This document shows positions 8,325 through 18,270 of a stretch of DNA of 64,000 nucleotides, piece after piece. The notes beneath the pieces were generated by a model that worked only from the letters and a program-made list of their open reading frames with translations, searched no databases and was not told where the DNA came from. The number at the start of each line of letters is the position of its first letter. Positions within the stretch are counted from its first letter, which is position 1. A program made the translations under genes and the position numbers. The stretch covers positions 1-64,000 of the forward strand of contig NZ_VXJW01000001.1 in the NCBI RefSeq assembly GCF_008692845.1, in the 5' to 3' direction. This stretch comes from Salmonella enterica subsp. arizonae. GTDB taxonomy: Bacteria > Pseudomonadota > Gammaproteobacteria > Enterobacterales > Enterobacteriaceae.

Positions 8325-8340
8325 TGAAATTATGCACCAT
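8325..8340 (+). promoter_or_regulatory. Candidate operator 2 (16-mer)
   Basis: TGAAATTATGCACCAT lies 45-60 bp upstream of nanM, in the same orientation as the related copy at 7900-7915. Confidence 0.3.
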
Positions 8341-8384
8341 AAGATCACTAATGATGAAGCTTTACTCCAATAGTATTTCTTCGC

Positions 8385-9545
8385 ATGGGGATGCAGATGA
8401 AAAATTCTAAGAAAATGATGACGCTAATGGCGCTATGTTTATCAGTTGCTATCACCACCTCAGGGTATGCAACGACGCTTCCTGATATTCCAGAACCACT
8501 GAAAAATGGTACAGGTGCTATTGATAATAATGGCGTGATTTATGTCGGCTTAGGTTCCGCAGGGACATCCTGGTATAAAATTGATCTTAAAAAGCAACAT
8601 AAAAACTGGGAGCGTATAAAGTCGTTTCCTGGCGGAGCTCGCGAACAATCAGTGTCGGTATTTTTAAATGGTGAGTTATATGTTTTTGGTGGTGTAGGAA
8701 AAGAAAGCAATGAAGCACCATTGCAGGTTTATAGCGATGTGTACAAATACACACCAGCAAAAAACACATGGCAGAAAGTTAATACTATATCTCCAGTTGG
8801 GTTGACAGGACATACGGGAGTAAAATTAAACGAAACGATGGCGCTCATTACCGGAGGAGTTAATGAGCATATCTTTGATAAGTATTTTATTGATATAGCG
8901 GCTGCGGCTGGCGACGATAGTGAAAAAAATAGAGTTATTTATAATTATTTCAATAAACCGTCTAAAGATTATTTTTTTAATAAAATCGTATTCATCTATA
9001 ACGCTAAAGAAAATACATGGGAAAATGCTGGTGAGCTACCTGGAGCGGGGACGGCGGGATCGTCATCGGCGATGGAAAATAATTCTCTGACGTTGATCAA
9101 TGGCGAGCTTAAACCAGGTTTACGTACCGATGTAATTTACCGTGCCATTTGGGATAACGATAAACTAACGTGGTTGAAGAACAGTCAGTTACCGCCATCG
9201 CCTGGGGAACAACATCAGGAAGGTTTGGCCGGAGCATTTTCTGGATACAGCCAGGGTGTTCTGCTTGTTGGTGGCGGCGCGAATTTTCCGGGAGCAAAAC
9301 AAAACTATACCGATGGAAAATTTTATGCTCACGAAGGAATAAATAAAAAATGGCGAGATGAAGTCTATGGTTTAATTAATGGCCATTGGCAATATGTGGG
9401 TAAAATGAAACAACCTCTCGGCTATGGTGTATCAGTAAGTTATGGTGATGAGATTTTCCTTATAGGTGGTGAAAATGCTAAAGGGAAACCTGTTTCATCT
9501 GTAATATCCTTTGCCATGCATGATGGTAAATTATTAATAGAATAA
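8385..9545 (+). CDS. nanM: N-acetylneuraminate epimerase (mutarotase)
   Basis: This 386-residue periplasmic protein has a signal peptide (about 1-29, ending TTSGYA) and kelch beta-propeller repeats, for example [33 protein letters not shown] and [12 protein letters not shown]. NanM speeds conversion of alpha- to beta-Neu5Ac in the periplasm, so released sialic acid can be used quickly. ATG 8397 is an alternative start (382 residues) with GGGG placed ahead of it. A NanC-type porin follows 45 bp downstream, giving an uptake pair like E. coli nanCM. Confidence 0.93.
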   Translation: MGMQMKNSKKMMTLMALCLSVAITTSGYATTLPDIPEPLKNGTGAIDNNGVIYVGLGSAGTSWYKIDLKKQHKNWERIKSFPGGAREQSVSVFLNGELYVFGGVGKESNEAPLQVYSDVYKYTPAKNTWQKVNTISPVGLTGHTGVKLNETMALITGGVNEHIFDKYFIDIAAAAGDDSEKNRVIYNYFNKPSKDYFFNKIVFIYNAKENTWENAGELPGAGTAGSSSAMENNSLTLINGELKPGLRTDVIYRAIWDNDKLTWLKNSQLPPSPGEQHQEGLAGAFSGYSQGVLLVGGGANFPGAKQNYTDGKFYAHEGINKKWRDEVYGLINGHWQYVGKMKQPLGYGVSVSYGDEIFLIGGENAKGKPVSSVISFAMHDGKLLIE

Positions 9546-9590
9546 TCGTTTAAATACAAAAATAAAGTTAATTGATAATTGGAGTGTTTT

Positions 9591-10283
9591 ATGAAAATCA
9601 ACAGATATCTTCTGGGTATGGCTTCTTTTATAGCCTTTTCATCATATTTACAGGCGGCAACTCTTGATTACCGACATGAATATGCTGATAGAATAAGAAT
9701 TAATAAAGACCGTATTGCTATAATTGAAAAGCTTCCTAACGGAATTGGTTTTTATGTTGATGCCAGTGTTAAATCTGGGGGAGTAGACGGTGAGCAGGAT
9801 AAGCATTTAAGCGATCTCGTTGCAAATGCCATAGAACTGGGCGTAAGTTATAATTATAAAGTTACGGATCATGTTGTTTTGCAACCTGGGTTTATATTTG
9901 AAAGTGGTCCGGATACTTCAATTTATAAACCTTATTTAAGAATGCAATATAACTTTGATTCGGGTGTTTATATGGCTGGTCGTTATCGTTATGACTATGC
10001 AAGGAAAACAGCTAACTACAATGATGACGAAAAAACGAATAGATTTGATGCTTATATAGGATATGTTTTTGATGAGTTAAAGTTAGAATATGACTTTACC
10101 TGGATGGATAGTGATCAAATTAAATTTGATAATAAGAAAACAAACTATGAACATAATGTGGCTCTAGCCTGGAAACTGAATAAGTCGTTTACACCATACG
10201 TTGAAGTTGGAAATGTAGCGGTGAGAAATAATAGCGATGAGAGACAAACTCGTTATCGCGTTGGATTACAATACCACTTCTGA
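9591..10283 (+). CDS. NanC/KdgM-type outer-membrane porin
   Basis: The 230-residue protein has a signal peptide (1-22, ending LQAA) and then alternating amphipathic strands, ending YRVGLQYHF with the terminal Phe typical of outer-membrane barrels. It belongs to the oligogalacturonate/sialic-acid specific KdgM/NanC family of 12-stranded porins. ATG 9591 is chosen because GGAG sits six bases ahead. With nanM it should pass Neu5Ac into the periplasm. It is a diverged relative of NanC, so no symbol is given. Confidence 0.85.
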   Translation: MKINRYLLGMASFIAFSSYLQAATLDYRHEYADRIRINKDRIAIIEKLPNGIGFYVDASVKSGGVDGEQDKHLSDLVANAIELGVSYNYKVTDHVVLQPGFIFESGPDTSIYKPYLRMQYNFDSGVYMAGRYRYDYARKTANYNDDEKTNRFDAYIGYVFDELKLEYDFTWMDSDQIKFDNKKTNYEHNVALAWKLNKSFTPYVEVGNVAVRNNSDERQTRYRVGLQYHF

Positions 10284-10565
10284 TGAAGGTTAAATAGTCA
10301 CTGTGCTAATCTTTGTTTAGTATCAATGACGATAATCCTATAACCCGTGGCTACGTTACAGAACGTTAGACATTGTGTTGAGTATTCCCGTTTTTGACGT
10401 AGCTACAAATAAGGATAACAAACAATGAAGATATGCCTTATATAATCACGATATCAGGTGGTCGTCGGAAAGTACCGGTTGATAGCGCCTTATTCAGTAA
10501 TGACCATGACTTAAAAAGTAATTCCGTAAGCATTTTAAACGGTAACAGCAAATAAGGGTTTTATT

Positions 10566-11846
10566 GTGATAGCAAAATTCTTCCCGTGGTATAGCGAGAT
10601 AACACGCCCACAAAAAAATGCTTTATTTTCAGCATGGCTGGGTTACGTTTTTGATGGCTTCGACTTTATGCTGATCTTCTACATTATGTATCTGATCAAG
10701 GTTGACTTAGGATTGACAGATATGGAGGGCGCATTTCTTGCCACGGCGGCTTTTATTGGGCGACCATTTGGAGGCGCGTTATTTGGTCTGCTGGCAGATA
10801 AATTTGGTCGTAAGCCGTTAATGATGTGGTCGATAGTAGCTTATTCCGTTGGAACAGGGCTAAGTGGCCTGGCTACTGGCGTAATTATGCTGACGCTTAG
10901 CCGCTTCATTGTCGGTATGGGGATGGCGGGAGAGTATGCTTGCGCTTCTACATATGCCGTGGAAAGTTGGCCAAAGCATTTAAAATCTAAAGCAAGCGCA
11001 TTTCTGGTTTCAGGTTTCGGTATTGGTAATATCTTAGCAGCCTACTTTATGCCGTCATTTGCCGAAGCGTATGGTTGGCGTGCTGCTTTTTTTGTCGGTT
11101 TACTACCTGTTCTTTTAGTGATTTACATCCGGGCCAGGGCACCTGAATCTAAGGAATGGGAAGAGGCCAAACTCAGTAGCCCCGGAAAGCATTCACAAAG
11201 CGCCTGGTTAGTTTTCTCTTGGTCAATGAAAGGGCTCTTTAATCGTGCTCAGTTCCCACTGACACTCTGTGTGTTTATTGTTCTGTTTTCTATTTTTGGT
11301 GCAAACTGGCCGATATTTGGTCTGCTGCCTACTTATTTGGCGGGAGAGGGTTTTGATACGGGAGTAGTCTCTAATTTAATGACCGCGGCGGCATTCGGCA
11401 CTGTACTGGGAAATATCGTTTGGGGATTATGCGCCGATAGAATTGGTTTGAAGAAAACGTTTAGTATTGGCCTTCTGATGTCCTTTTTATTTATTTTCCC
11501 GTTATTCAGAATTCCGCAAGATAATTATTTACTGCTGGGAGCATGTTTATTCGGCTTAATGGCGACTAACGTGGGCGTTGGCGGACTGGTTCCTAAATTT
11601 CTCTACGATTACTTCCCTCTTGAGGTTCGCGGTCTGGGGACCGGGCTGATTTACAATCTTGCTGCGACATCTGGCACATTCAATTCTATGGCTGCGACCT
11701 GGCTTGGAATAACAATGGGGTTGGGGGCTGCGTTAACGTTCATTGTTGCTTTCTGGACCGCAACAATTCTGCTCATTATTGGCTTATCTATTCCGGACAA
11801 ACTAAAAGCACGTCGTGAAAGATTCCTGTCAACAAAAGAACTTTAA
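10566..11846 (+). CDS. MFS sialic acid permease, NanT-like
   Basis: This 426-residue, 12-span major facilitator protein starts at GTG 10566 behind AAGGG. It has the MFS loop 2-3 motif GLLADKFGRKP and the NanT-like opening AWLGYVFDGFDFMLIFYIMY. NanT carries sialic acids across the inner membrane with protons. It is shorter than E. coli NanT, which has two extra spans. It is followed 10 bp on by an oxidoreductase gene. The cluster thus has two inner-membrane sialic-type transporters of unrelated families, perhaps for different sialic acids. Confidence 0.85.
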   Translation: MIAKFFPWYSEITRPQKNALFSAWLGYVFDGFDFMLIFYIMYLIKVDLGLTDMEGAFLATAAFIGRPFGGALFGLLADKFGRKPLMMWSIVAYSVGTGLSGLATGVIMLTLSRFIVGMGMAGEYACASTYAVESWPKHLKSKASAFLVSGFGIGNILAAYFMPSFAEAYGWRAAFFVGLLPVLLVIYIRARAPESKEWEEAKLSSPGKHSQSAWLVFSWSMKGLFNRAQFPLTLCVFIVLFSIFGANWPIFGLLPTYLAGEGFDTGVVSNLMTAAAFGTVLGNIVWGLCADRIGLKKTFSIGLLMSFLFIFPLFRIPQDNYLLLGACLFGLMATNVGVGGLVPKFLYDYFPLEVRGLGTGLIYNLAATSGTFNSMAATWLGITMGLGAALTFIVAFWTATILLIIGLSIPDKLKARRERFLSTKEL

Positions 11847-11856
11847 TTGAGGATAA

Positions 11857-12963
11857 ATGATGACGAAATACGGTGTTGTAGGTACGGGCTATTTTGGCGC
11901 TGAACTGGCGCGATTTATGTCTAAGGTTGAAGGGGCGCAAATCACCGCAATTTATGATCCGGCGAATGCAGCTCCGATAGCGAAAGAGCTTAACTGCGTA
12001 GCCACAGTAACGATGGAGGCGCTTTGTACCCATCCTGATGTGGATTGCGTAATCATTGCTTCACCAAATTACTTACATAAAGCGCCGGTCATTGCGGCAG
12101 CCAAAGCGGGTAAACACGTGTTTTGTGAAAAACCTATCGCTTTAAATTACCAGGACTGTAAGGAAATGGTTGATACCTGCAAAGAGGCCGGTGTGACTTT
12201 TATGGCGGGTCACGTTATGAACTTTTTCAACGGGGTCCGTCACGCTAAAGCGCTCATCAAAGCCGGTGAAATTGGTGAAGTTACACAAGTTCACACTAAA
12301 CGTAATGGTTTTGAAGATGTGCAGGATGAGATCTCATGGAAGAAGATTCGCGCAAAGTCAGGCGGGCATCTGTACCATCACATTCACGAGCTAGATTGTA
12401 CTTTGTTCATCATGGATGAGACCCCCTCTCTGGTTTCAATGGCGGCGGGGAACGTTGCGCACAAAGGCGAAAAATTTGGCGATGAAGATGACGTTGTTCT
12501 GATCACCCTTGAGTTTGAAAGCGGCCGTTTCGCGACACTTCAGTGGGGATCATCGTTCCACTACCCTGAGCACTATGTGTTAATTGAGGGAACGACAGGC
12601 GCGATTCTCATAGATATGCAAAACACGGCTGGTTACCTAATAAAAGCGGGCAAGAAAACACACTTTCTTGTACATGAAAGCCAGGCGGAGGATGATGATC
12701 GTCGCAACGGTAACATATCCAGTGAAATGGATGGCGCAATTGCTTATGGAAAACCCGGTAAACGTACTCCGATGTGGCTCTCATCAATTATGAAACTGGA
12801 GATGCAGTACTTGCATGATGTGATAAACGGTCTGGAGCCTGGCGAGGAGTTTGCTAAATTGCTAACGGGAGAAGCGGCGACAAATGCTATTGCTACCGCT
12901 GATGCTGCGACGCTTTCCTCAAACGAGGGGCGCAAAGTTAAACTCTCTGAAATTCTTGGCTAA
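11857..12963 (+). CDS. Gfo/Idh/MocA-family oxidoreductase
   Basis: This 368-residue NAD(P)-dependent sugar dehydrogenase candidate has a Rossmann motif VGTGYFGAELA at the N-terminus, the family segment HVFCEKPIALN (about 88-98), and a catalytic-type GGHLYHHIHELD segment near 168-180. It is coupled to the MFS permease gene (10 bp gap). It probably oxidises or modifies a sialic-acid variant or derivative imported by that permease, but the substrate is not evident from sequence. Confidence 0.85.
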   Translation: MMTKYGVVGTGYFGAELARFMSKVEGAQITAIYDPANAAPIAKELNCVATVTMEALCTHPDVDCVIIASPNYLHKAPVIAAAKAGKHVFCEKPIALNYQDCKEMVDTCKEAGVTFMAGHVMNFFNGVRHAKALIKAGEIGEVTQVHTKRNGFEDVQDEISWKKIRAKSGGHLYHHIHELDCTLFIMDETPSLVSMAAGNVAHKGEKFGDEDDVVLITLEFESGRFATLQWGSSFHYPEHYVLIEGTTGAILIDMQNTAGYLIKAGKKTHFLVHESQAEDDDRRNGNISSEMDGAIAYGKPGKRTPMWLSSIMKLEMQYLHDVINGLEPGEEFAKLLTGEAATNAIATADAATLSSNEGRKVKLSEILG

Positions 12964-12969
12964 AAAATA

Positions 12970-13068
12970 TAAGCCCGGATGGTGGTGTTATTGTTTGATG
13001 ACGTTGCGCTTATCAGGTCTGGTTGCACGGTAGTGCCGGATGAGGCTCCTGCGGCACCATCCGGCAAT
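12970..13068. repeat. REP-type elements
   Basis: Two palindromic units are visible: CCCGGATGG with GCGCTTATCAGG, and GTGCCGGATGAGGC with GCACCATCCGGCA. They are typical REP/BIME sequences between the sialic-acid operon and the tRNA region. Confidence 0.7.
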
Positions 13069-13086
13069 AGTCGGTGGCGTAATGCG

Positions 13087-13117
13087 AAAAAAAAGCCCGT
13101 ACTTTCATACGAGCTCT
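13087..13117 (-). terminator. Second terminator of tRNA-Ser unit
   Basis: Minus strand: AGCTCGTATGAAAGTACGGGCT forms a stem with a GAAA loop, followed by eight U. It repeats the terminator at 13272-13300 almost exactly. Confidence 0.75.
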
Positions 13118-13260
13118 TCTTTGAAGATGGCGGTGAGGGGGGATTGACTCGCTGCGCTCGCCCTGCGGGCAGTCTCCTCGCAGGCTCGTCGTCTGTCCAA
13201 CTGGCTGCGCCAGTTGTCGAACCCCGGTCGGTGGTTCTCATCCCCCCTTGGTTTGGGGGA
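13118..13260 (-). repeat. tRNA-Ser 3'-end duplicate module
   Basis: The stretch TGGCGGTGAGGGGGG (13128-13142) repeats the 3' end of the tRNA-Ser gene (13310-13324), and the flanking terminator is repeated too: about 58 bp in direct repeat, 184 bp apart. Between them lies a structured segment with hairpins ACTGGC/GCCAGT and GCCCGCAGGGC. The unit would be transcribed as a tRNA trailer. It could be a tRNA-like processing decoy, a trailer RNA, or the scar of an integration at the tRNA 3' end. Confidence 0.6.
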
Positions 13261-13271
13261 TACATATAAGC

Positions 13272-13300
13272 AAAAAGCCCGTACTTTCGTACGAGCTCTT
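13272..13300 (-). terminator. First terminator after tRNA-Ser
   Basis: Minus strand: AGCTCGTAC-GAAA-GTACGGGCT followed by TTTTTG, 10 bp after the CCA end of the tRNA. Confidence 0.8.
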
Positions 13301-13309
13301 TCTTGAATA

Positions 13310-13397
13310 TGGCGGTGAGGGGGGGATTCGAACCCCCGATACGTTGCCGTATACACACTTTCCAGGCGTGCTCCTTCAGCCACTCGGACACCTCACC
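13310..13397 (-). tRNA. serX: tRNA-Ser (GGA)
   Basis: This 88-nt class II tRNA has an encoded CCA. The acceptor arm is GGTGAGG/CCTCACC. The anticodon arm CACGC-CTGGAAA-GTGTG gives anticodon GGA (serine UCC/UCU). A long variable arm ATACGGCAACGTAT and the T-loop GTTCGAATC are present. The position next to ghrA matches serX in E. coli. Confidence 0.95.
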
Positions 13398-13632
13398 AAA
13401 TTGTCGCTCCAGCATTGCTGGAACGGGCGCTAATGTAGGGAAATATCCTTTCTACGTCAATCAACTTTTTTAAAAAAAAGCGCGTTTATACAAACTTCCA
13501 CCAATCTGTGGCTTTAATAAGCGAAAACTGCTTTTTTTGCCCGCGCCGGGAAATTTGCTATGCTGAACATCCCGTTGAAAACGCTGATAATAGGCGCAAT
13601 CATATTCTGCACAATATTGCTCAGGAGACAAC

Positions 13633-14571
13633 ATGGAGATAATTTTTTATCACCCGACATTTAACGCCGCCTGGTGGGTGAATGCGCTGGAGAAGGCCCT
13701 CCCACATGTGCGTGTTCGTGAATGGAAAGCTGGTGATAATAACCCCGCAGACTATGCGCTTGTGTGGCAGCCTCCGGTTGAAATGCTGGCCGGAAGACGG
13801 CTAAAAGCTGTTTTTGCACTGGGGGCAGGGGTAGATTCAATTCTGAGTGAACTAAATACGCATCCGGAAATGCTGGACGCCTCCATTCCTCTATTCCGTC
13901 TGGAAGATACCGGAATGGGCCTGCAAATGCAGGAATATGCCGTTAGCCAGGTATTACACTGGTTCCGTCGTTTCGATGATTATCAGGCGTTGAAAAATCA
14001 GGCGATATGGAAACCGTTACCGGAATATACTCGCGAGGAATTTAGCGTCGGTATTATGGGCGCAGGGATACTGGGCTCAAAAGTGGCAGAAAGTCTACAG
14101 GCATGGGGATTTCCGCTACGCTGCTGGAGTCGTAGCCGCAAATCCTGGCCTGGCGTGGAAAGTTATGCGGGGCGTGAAGAACTGGACGCCTTCCTGAACC
14201 AGACCCGTGTGCTGATTAATCTGCTGCCGAATACGGCCCAAACGGTGGGAATTATCAATAGAGAATTGCTGAACAAATTGCCGGATGGCGCTTACGTGCT
14301 GAATCTTGCGCGCGGCGTTCATGTTAATGAGGCGGATCTGCTTGCCGCGCTTGAGAGCGGCAAGCTAAAAGGCGCGATGTTGGATGTCTTTAGCCAGGAG
14401 CCGTTGCCGCAGGAAAGCCCATTATGGCGCCACTCGCGAGTCGCCATGACGCCGCATATTGCGGCAGTAACCCGTCCGGCGGAGGCCATCGAGTATATTT
14501 CCCGCACCATTAACCAACTGGAGAGGGGGGAGCCGGTGACAGGGCAAGTAGATCGGGCGAGAGGGTATTGA
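13633..14571 (+). CDS. ghrA: Glyoxylate/hydroxypyruvate reductase A
   Basis: This 312-residue D-isomer 2-hydroxyacid dehydrogenase reduces glyoxylate and hydroxypyruvate with NADPH. The cofactor motif [16 protein letters not shown] starts near 139; the catalytic Arg lies in [12 protein letters not shown], the Glu in [10 protein letters not shown] and the His in MTPHIAAVT. Length equals the E. coli enzyme. CAGGAG precedes the ATG by six bases. Confidence 0.95.
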   Translation: MEIIFYHPTFNAAWWVNALEKALPHVRVREWKAGDNNPADYALVWQPPVEMLAGRRLKAVFALGAGVDSILSELNTHPEMLDASIPLFRLEDTGMGLQMQEYAVSQVLHWFRRFDDYQALKNQAIWKPLPEYTREEFSVGIMGAGILGSKVAESLQAWGFPLRCWSRSRKSWPGVESYAGREELDAFLNQTRVLINLLPNTAQTVGIINRELLNKLPDGAYVLNLARGVHVNEADLLAALESGKLKGAMLDVFSQEPLPQESPLWRHSRVAMTPHIAAVTRPAEAIEYISRTINQLERGEPVTGQVDRARGY

Positions 14572-14575
14572 CATC

Positions 14576-14599
14576 AACCCGGCGCGGGCCGGGTTTCAC
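14576..14599 (+). terminator. Probable terminator of ghrA
   Basis: AACCCGG-CGCGGG-CCGGGTT is a perfect 7-bp stem directly after the ghrA stop; the T-run is short (TTT). Confidence 0.5.
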
Positions 14600-14640
14600 T
14601 AAAAAAGGCTGGCGATACCTGCTATTCTTGTCGGAAATGA

Positions 14641-15393
<753 letters not shown>

Positions 15394-15416
15394 TCGTTAT
15401 TTACGGGAAGATATCA

Positions 15417-15971
15417 ATGAATGAGTTTTCAATCCTGTGCCGTGCGCTGGGATCGTTGTATTACCGCCAACCACAGGATCCTTTACTGGTTCCGCTGTTT
15501 ACATTAATCCGCGAAGGTAAGCTGGCGGCAAACTGGCCGCTGGAGCAGGATGACATGCTGGCGCGTTTACAGAAAAGCTGTGATATCACGCAGATTTCCA
15601 CCGATTACAACGCGTTATTTGTCGGGGGAGAGTGCGCGGTACCGCCATACCGCAGCGCGTGGATCGAAGGCGCGGAAGAGTCTGAGGTGCGCGCTTTTTT
15701 AACGTCGCGAGGGATGCCGCTGGGCGATACGCCTGCCGATCACATTGGCACTTTATTGCTCGCTGCCTCCTGGCTGGAAGATCAGTCTGCCGAAGATGAA
15801 AGTGAAGCGCTGGAAACCTTATTTGCCGATTATTTGCTTCCCTGGTGCAATACCTTCCTTGGTAAAGTTGAAGCTCATGCCGTTACGCCATTCTGGCGCA
15901 CCCTGGCGCCACTAACGCGTGATGCGATAGGGGCCATGTGGGATGAACTTCAGGAAGAAGATGAAGAATAA
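15417..15971 (+). CDS. ycdY: YcdY, TorD-family chaperone
   Basis: The 184-residue all-helical protein belongs to the TorD/DmsD redox-enzyme-maturation chaperone family, recognised from YNALFVGGECAVPPYRSAW and the acidic C-terminus. In E. coli it enhances YcdX activity and affects swarming. The start is the ATG after GGGAAG, 23 bp behind ycdX. An earlier in-frame start inside ycdX is unlikely. Confidence 0.92.
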   Translation: MNEFSILCRALGSLYYRQPQDPLLVPLFTLIREGKLAANWPLEQDDMLARLQKSCDITQISTDYNALFVGGECAVPPYRSAWIEGAEESEVRAFLTSRGMPLGDTPADHIGTLLLAASWLEDQSAEDESEALETLFADYLLPWCNTFLGKVEAHAVTPFWRTLAPLTRDAIGAMWDELQEEDEE

Positions 15972-16071
15972 TGTGATTTTAATCACCTTTAACTGTAACT
16001 CGTTTTATTAAATTGCATAAAATGTGTGCGCGATCTCATTAATTTGGCGCTTTTCTGCTATGATGCGCACC

Positions 16072-16554
16072 ATGAACATACTTCTTTCTATTGCTATCAC
16101 GACGGGCATCCTTTCTGGAATATGGGGATGGGTGGCCGTCTCCCTGAGCTTGCTAAGCTGGGCCGGTTTTTTAGGCTGTACGGCTTATTTCGCCTGTCCG
16201 CAGGGCGGCTTTAAGGGATTGTTGATTTCCGCCTGTACGCTGTTAAGCGGTATGGTGTGGGCGCTGGTCATTATTCACGGCAGCGCGCTGGCGCCGCATC
16301 TGGAAATTGTCAGTTACGTGTTGACGGGGATCGTGGCATTCCTGATGTGTATCCAGGCAAAGCATCTATTGCTTTCTTTTGTACCGGGAACATTTATCGG
16401 CGCCTGTGCGACATTTGCAGGACAGGGTGACTGGCGGTTGGTGTTACCGTCGCTGGCGCTGGGGCTAATCTTTGGCTATGCCATGAAAAATAGTGGGCTA
16501 TGGCTGGCATCACGTCGCGAGCAACATTCAGCGCATACGGCGGTCACAAAATAA
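16072..16554 (+). CDS. ycdZ: Inner-membrane protein YcdZ (DUF1097)
   Basis: This 160-residue hydrophobic protein has about five membrane spans and starts MNILLSIAITTGILSG. It is close to E. coli YcdZ, a DUF1097 membrane protein of unknown function. The C-terminal 15 residues differ from E. coli. Start 16072 matches the E. coli protein length; earlier in-frame Mets exist. Confidence 0.88.
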   Translation: MNILLSIAITTGILSGIWGWVAVSLSLLSWAGFLGCTAYFACPQGGFKGLLISACTLLSGMVWALVIIHGSALAPHLEIVSYVLTGIVAFLMCIQAKHLLLSFVPGTFIGACATFAGQGDWRLVLPSLALGLIFGYAMKNSGLWLASRREQHSAHTAVTK

Positions 16555-16584
16555 AAAAGCGAGGGGTTCTTCCCCACGCTTTTT
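16553..16584. terminator. Bidirectional terminator ycdZ/csgG
   Basis: AAAAAAGCG-A-GGGG-TTCTT-CCCC-A-CGCTTTTT is symmetrical and serves both the plus-strand ycdZ and the minus-strand csgDEFG operon. Confidence 0.85.
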
Positions 16585-16592
16585 CGTATTCA

Positions 16593-17407
16593 TCAGGATT
16601 CTGGCGGCACTGACAGCTCACGGTATTTCACCAGAATATCATTTTGCCTGTCCGCTTTATTCTGCAAATCCCACAGTCCGCGATCGATACCATCGTTAAT
16701 GAGGAAGATAACGCCGGTTTCAATGGCTGACATTAGACACAGCATCACCGGTTCGTTCGAGGTGTAGCCAATTTCGCTTTCCAGTAAGCGCTGGTAATCA
16801 ATAAAACGGAACACGCCTGCCTGTACTTCATAGGAAAGGATGGTTTTACTGGTATTCACAGAAGAAAGGATCTCTCCCGTGCTGACGTTAACCACGCGCA
16901 GGTTGACAGCAATCTGATCCAGCCGATACCGAAATATCTCGCGCCAACCCCGCTGGATTTGACGTTGCTTTCATAACCAATAATAGAGCCTCCCACCATG
17001 ATATTTGCCGCCGTCAGCGACTGAAGCGGAATACGATTATTCATCGCCACGGTGCCGTTTTACTGAGCTGCGCGAATGATTTTTCGTTCATTCAAAAGAT
17101 TCTGTAAGCCCTGTCGTTCCAGTGGGATAAATCAGCGCGAATCTTTCAGCGCGGTAACCAACATAGCTGTTGCGCTTTGCGGCACAGTCGTGGAAAAGTT
17201 ACTTGCCGGGTAAGGTTTAAATTGGCCCGTTTCATCCTGAATGTTATATACCGAAACAAAAATCTTACCGGACGGTACAGGTAAGTGCGTCAAATCTTTG
17301 TAACTTTGTGCGCGGAGCATTAATGTCGGTTTAGCCGCTTTTTTCGGCGGAGCAGTTAAGCATCAGCTCAACAATAAAACGACAACCAAAATAAGTAAGC
17401 GCGGCAT
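16593..17407 (-). pseudogene. csgG: csgG, curli secretion channel, broken
   Basis: Homology to the 277-residue curli secretion lipoprotein covers the whole length, but the frame is broken four times. Codon 15, the Gly of the lipobox LLSGC, is TGA (17363-17365). Codon 92 is TGA (17132-17134, where Trp is expected). Codon 116 is TAA (17060-17062, where Glu is expected). About 19 bp are missing near 16922, removing ADTQYQ and shifting frame. Total length is 815 nt against 834 for an intact gene, exactly the 19-bp loss. CsgG forms the nonameric outer-membrane pore for CsgA/CsgB export, so export cannot work. Confidence 0.93.
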
Positions 17408-17434
17408 GCTTTATATCCTTTAGTGACTGGTACC

Positions 17435-17850
17435 TTAAAAATCGGTTGACTGAGTTTGTAAACCTGACACTTCGATAGTCGAGGTTCTTCCCGTTTTTCT
17501 GTCCGTGACATTGAGCTGGAGCTGTCCGTCGCGATTCGCGATATCGATAGTAAAATCGTTGGTCACCATACGTCCTGGTTTTCCGGTATTAATATTGGTT
17601 AACAGGCCGCCCAGAATTTGTGATTGAATAGCCTGCGTAAAGTTATCCAACGCTGAGGGCGCTTCGATACCAAAATCGCCGTCATAATTGGATCTTTATA
17701 TGAATTTTGTGCCTTGGCGCTATTCAATAAAAAGGACGCGTTGTTGGGATTACCGCCAAAGTTAGGATTACGGAACTGGAACGTCATATTTCCGGCCCAG
17801 GTTAATGGCGAAAAAAGCATGAGCAGAACTACTGCATGTTTAACACGCAT
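17435..17850 (-). pseudogene. csgF: csgF, curli assembly factor, frameshifted
   Basis: The N-terminal part ([10 protein letters not shown], a 19-residue signal peptide, then [12 protein letters not shown]) is intact. After YKDP (near 17690) a single-base deletion shifts the frame, and the conserved remainder ([19 protein letters not shown] to LQTQSTDF) continues in another frame. Total length is 416 nt against 417 expected. CsgF couples the CsgG pore to CsgB nucleation at the cell surface. Confidence 0.92.
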
Positions 17851-17876
17851 GACAGCCTCCGGATAAAAATCATGTT

Positions 17877-18266
17877 TTAGAATTCATCACGCGCTAAATC
17901 ACTCGTACTTAATAGTGTTTGATCTATTTGTCGGCGATTTAATGCTTCCTCTGTTTTCGCTAATGCGAAGACCACGGTTTTCTCGAAGTCTCTTTTCATT
18001 GGAAATAAAAAGGTCTGGAAAATAACGTCCTGATTTACCGTTATGGTGATCCAGTTTCCCCAACGCGCGCTGGGTCTTTCATTTATGGTCAGATTACCGG
18101 TATATTCGCTTTCCCATTTGTCGCTGAATGCACGATAGAAATCATGCCCTACCGAAGAGACGGTATGGTCGGTTAACAATCCGGGAACCTCAACGTTATT
18201 GGCATACAGGTGTCCGGTAGCGAACAGTAACTCTGCTGCTACAATCCAGGTCAGATAGCGTTTCAT
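17877..18266 (-). CDS. csgE: CsgE, curli periplasmic adaptor
   Basis: The 129-residue frame is intact, with a signal peptide (about 1-22) and the conserved [32 protein letters not shown] and SDLARDEF end. CsgE caps CsgG and directs CsgA to the pore. It lies 4 bp after csgD. With csgD and csgG broken it probably has no function left and may be decaying. Confidence 0.92.
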   Translation of the reverse strand: MKRYLTWIVAAELLFATGHLYANNVEVPGLLTDHTVSSVGHDFYRAFSDKWESEYTGNLTINERPSARWGNWITITVNQDVIFQTFLFPMKRDFEKTVVFALAKTEEALNRRQIDQTLLSTSDLARDEF

Positions 18267-18270
18267 GGCC

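Larger units (their letters stand above)
7879..8384. other. Divergent control region nanE/nanM
   Basis: This 506-bp non-coding gap between the two sialic-acid operons holds a CRP-like site and two related 16-mers. I see no ORF with a ribosome site. GGTATA-type NanR repeats are not evident, which fits control by the RpiR protein rather than NanR. Confidence 0.55.

Noticed and set aside
12960-13415. Minus-strand ORF across serX
   Set aside because: Covers the tRNA, its repeat and REP elements; an open frame by chance through structured RNA sequence.
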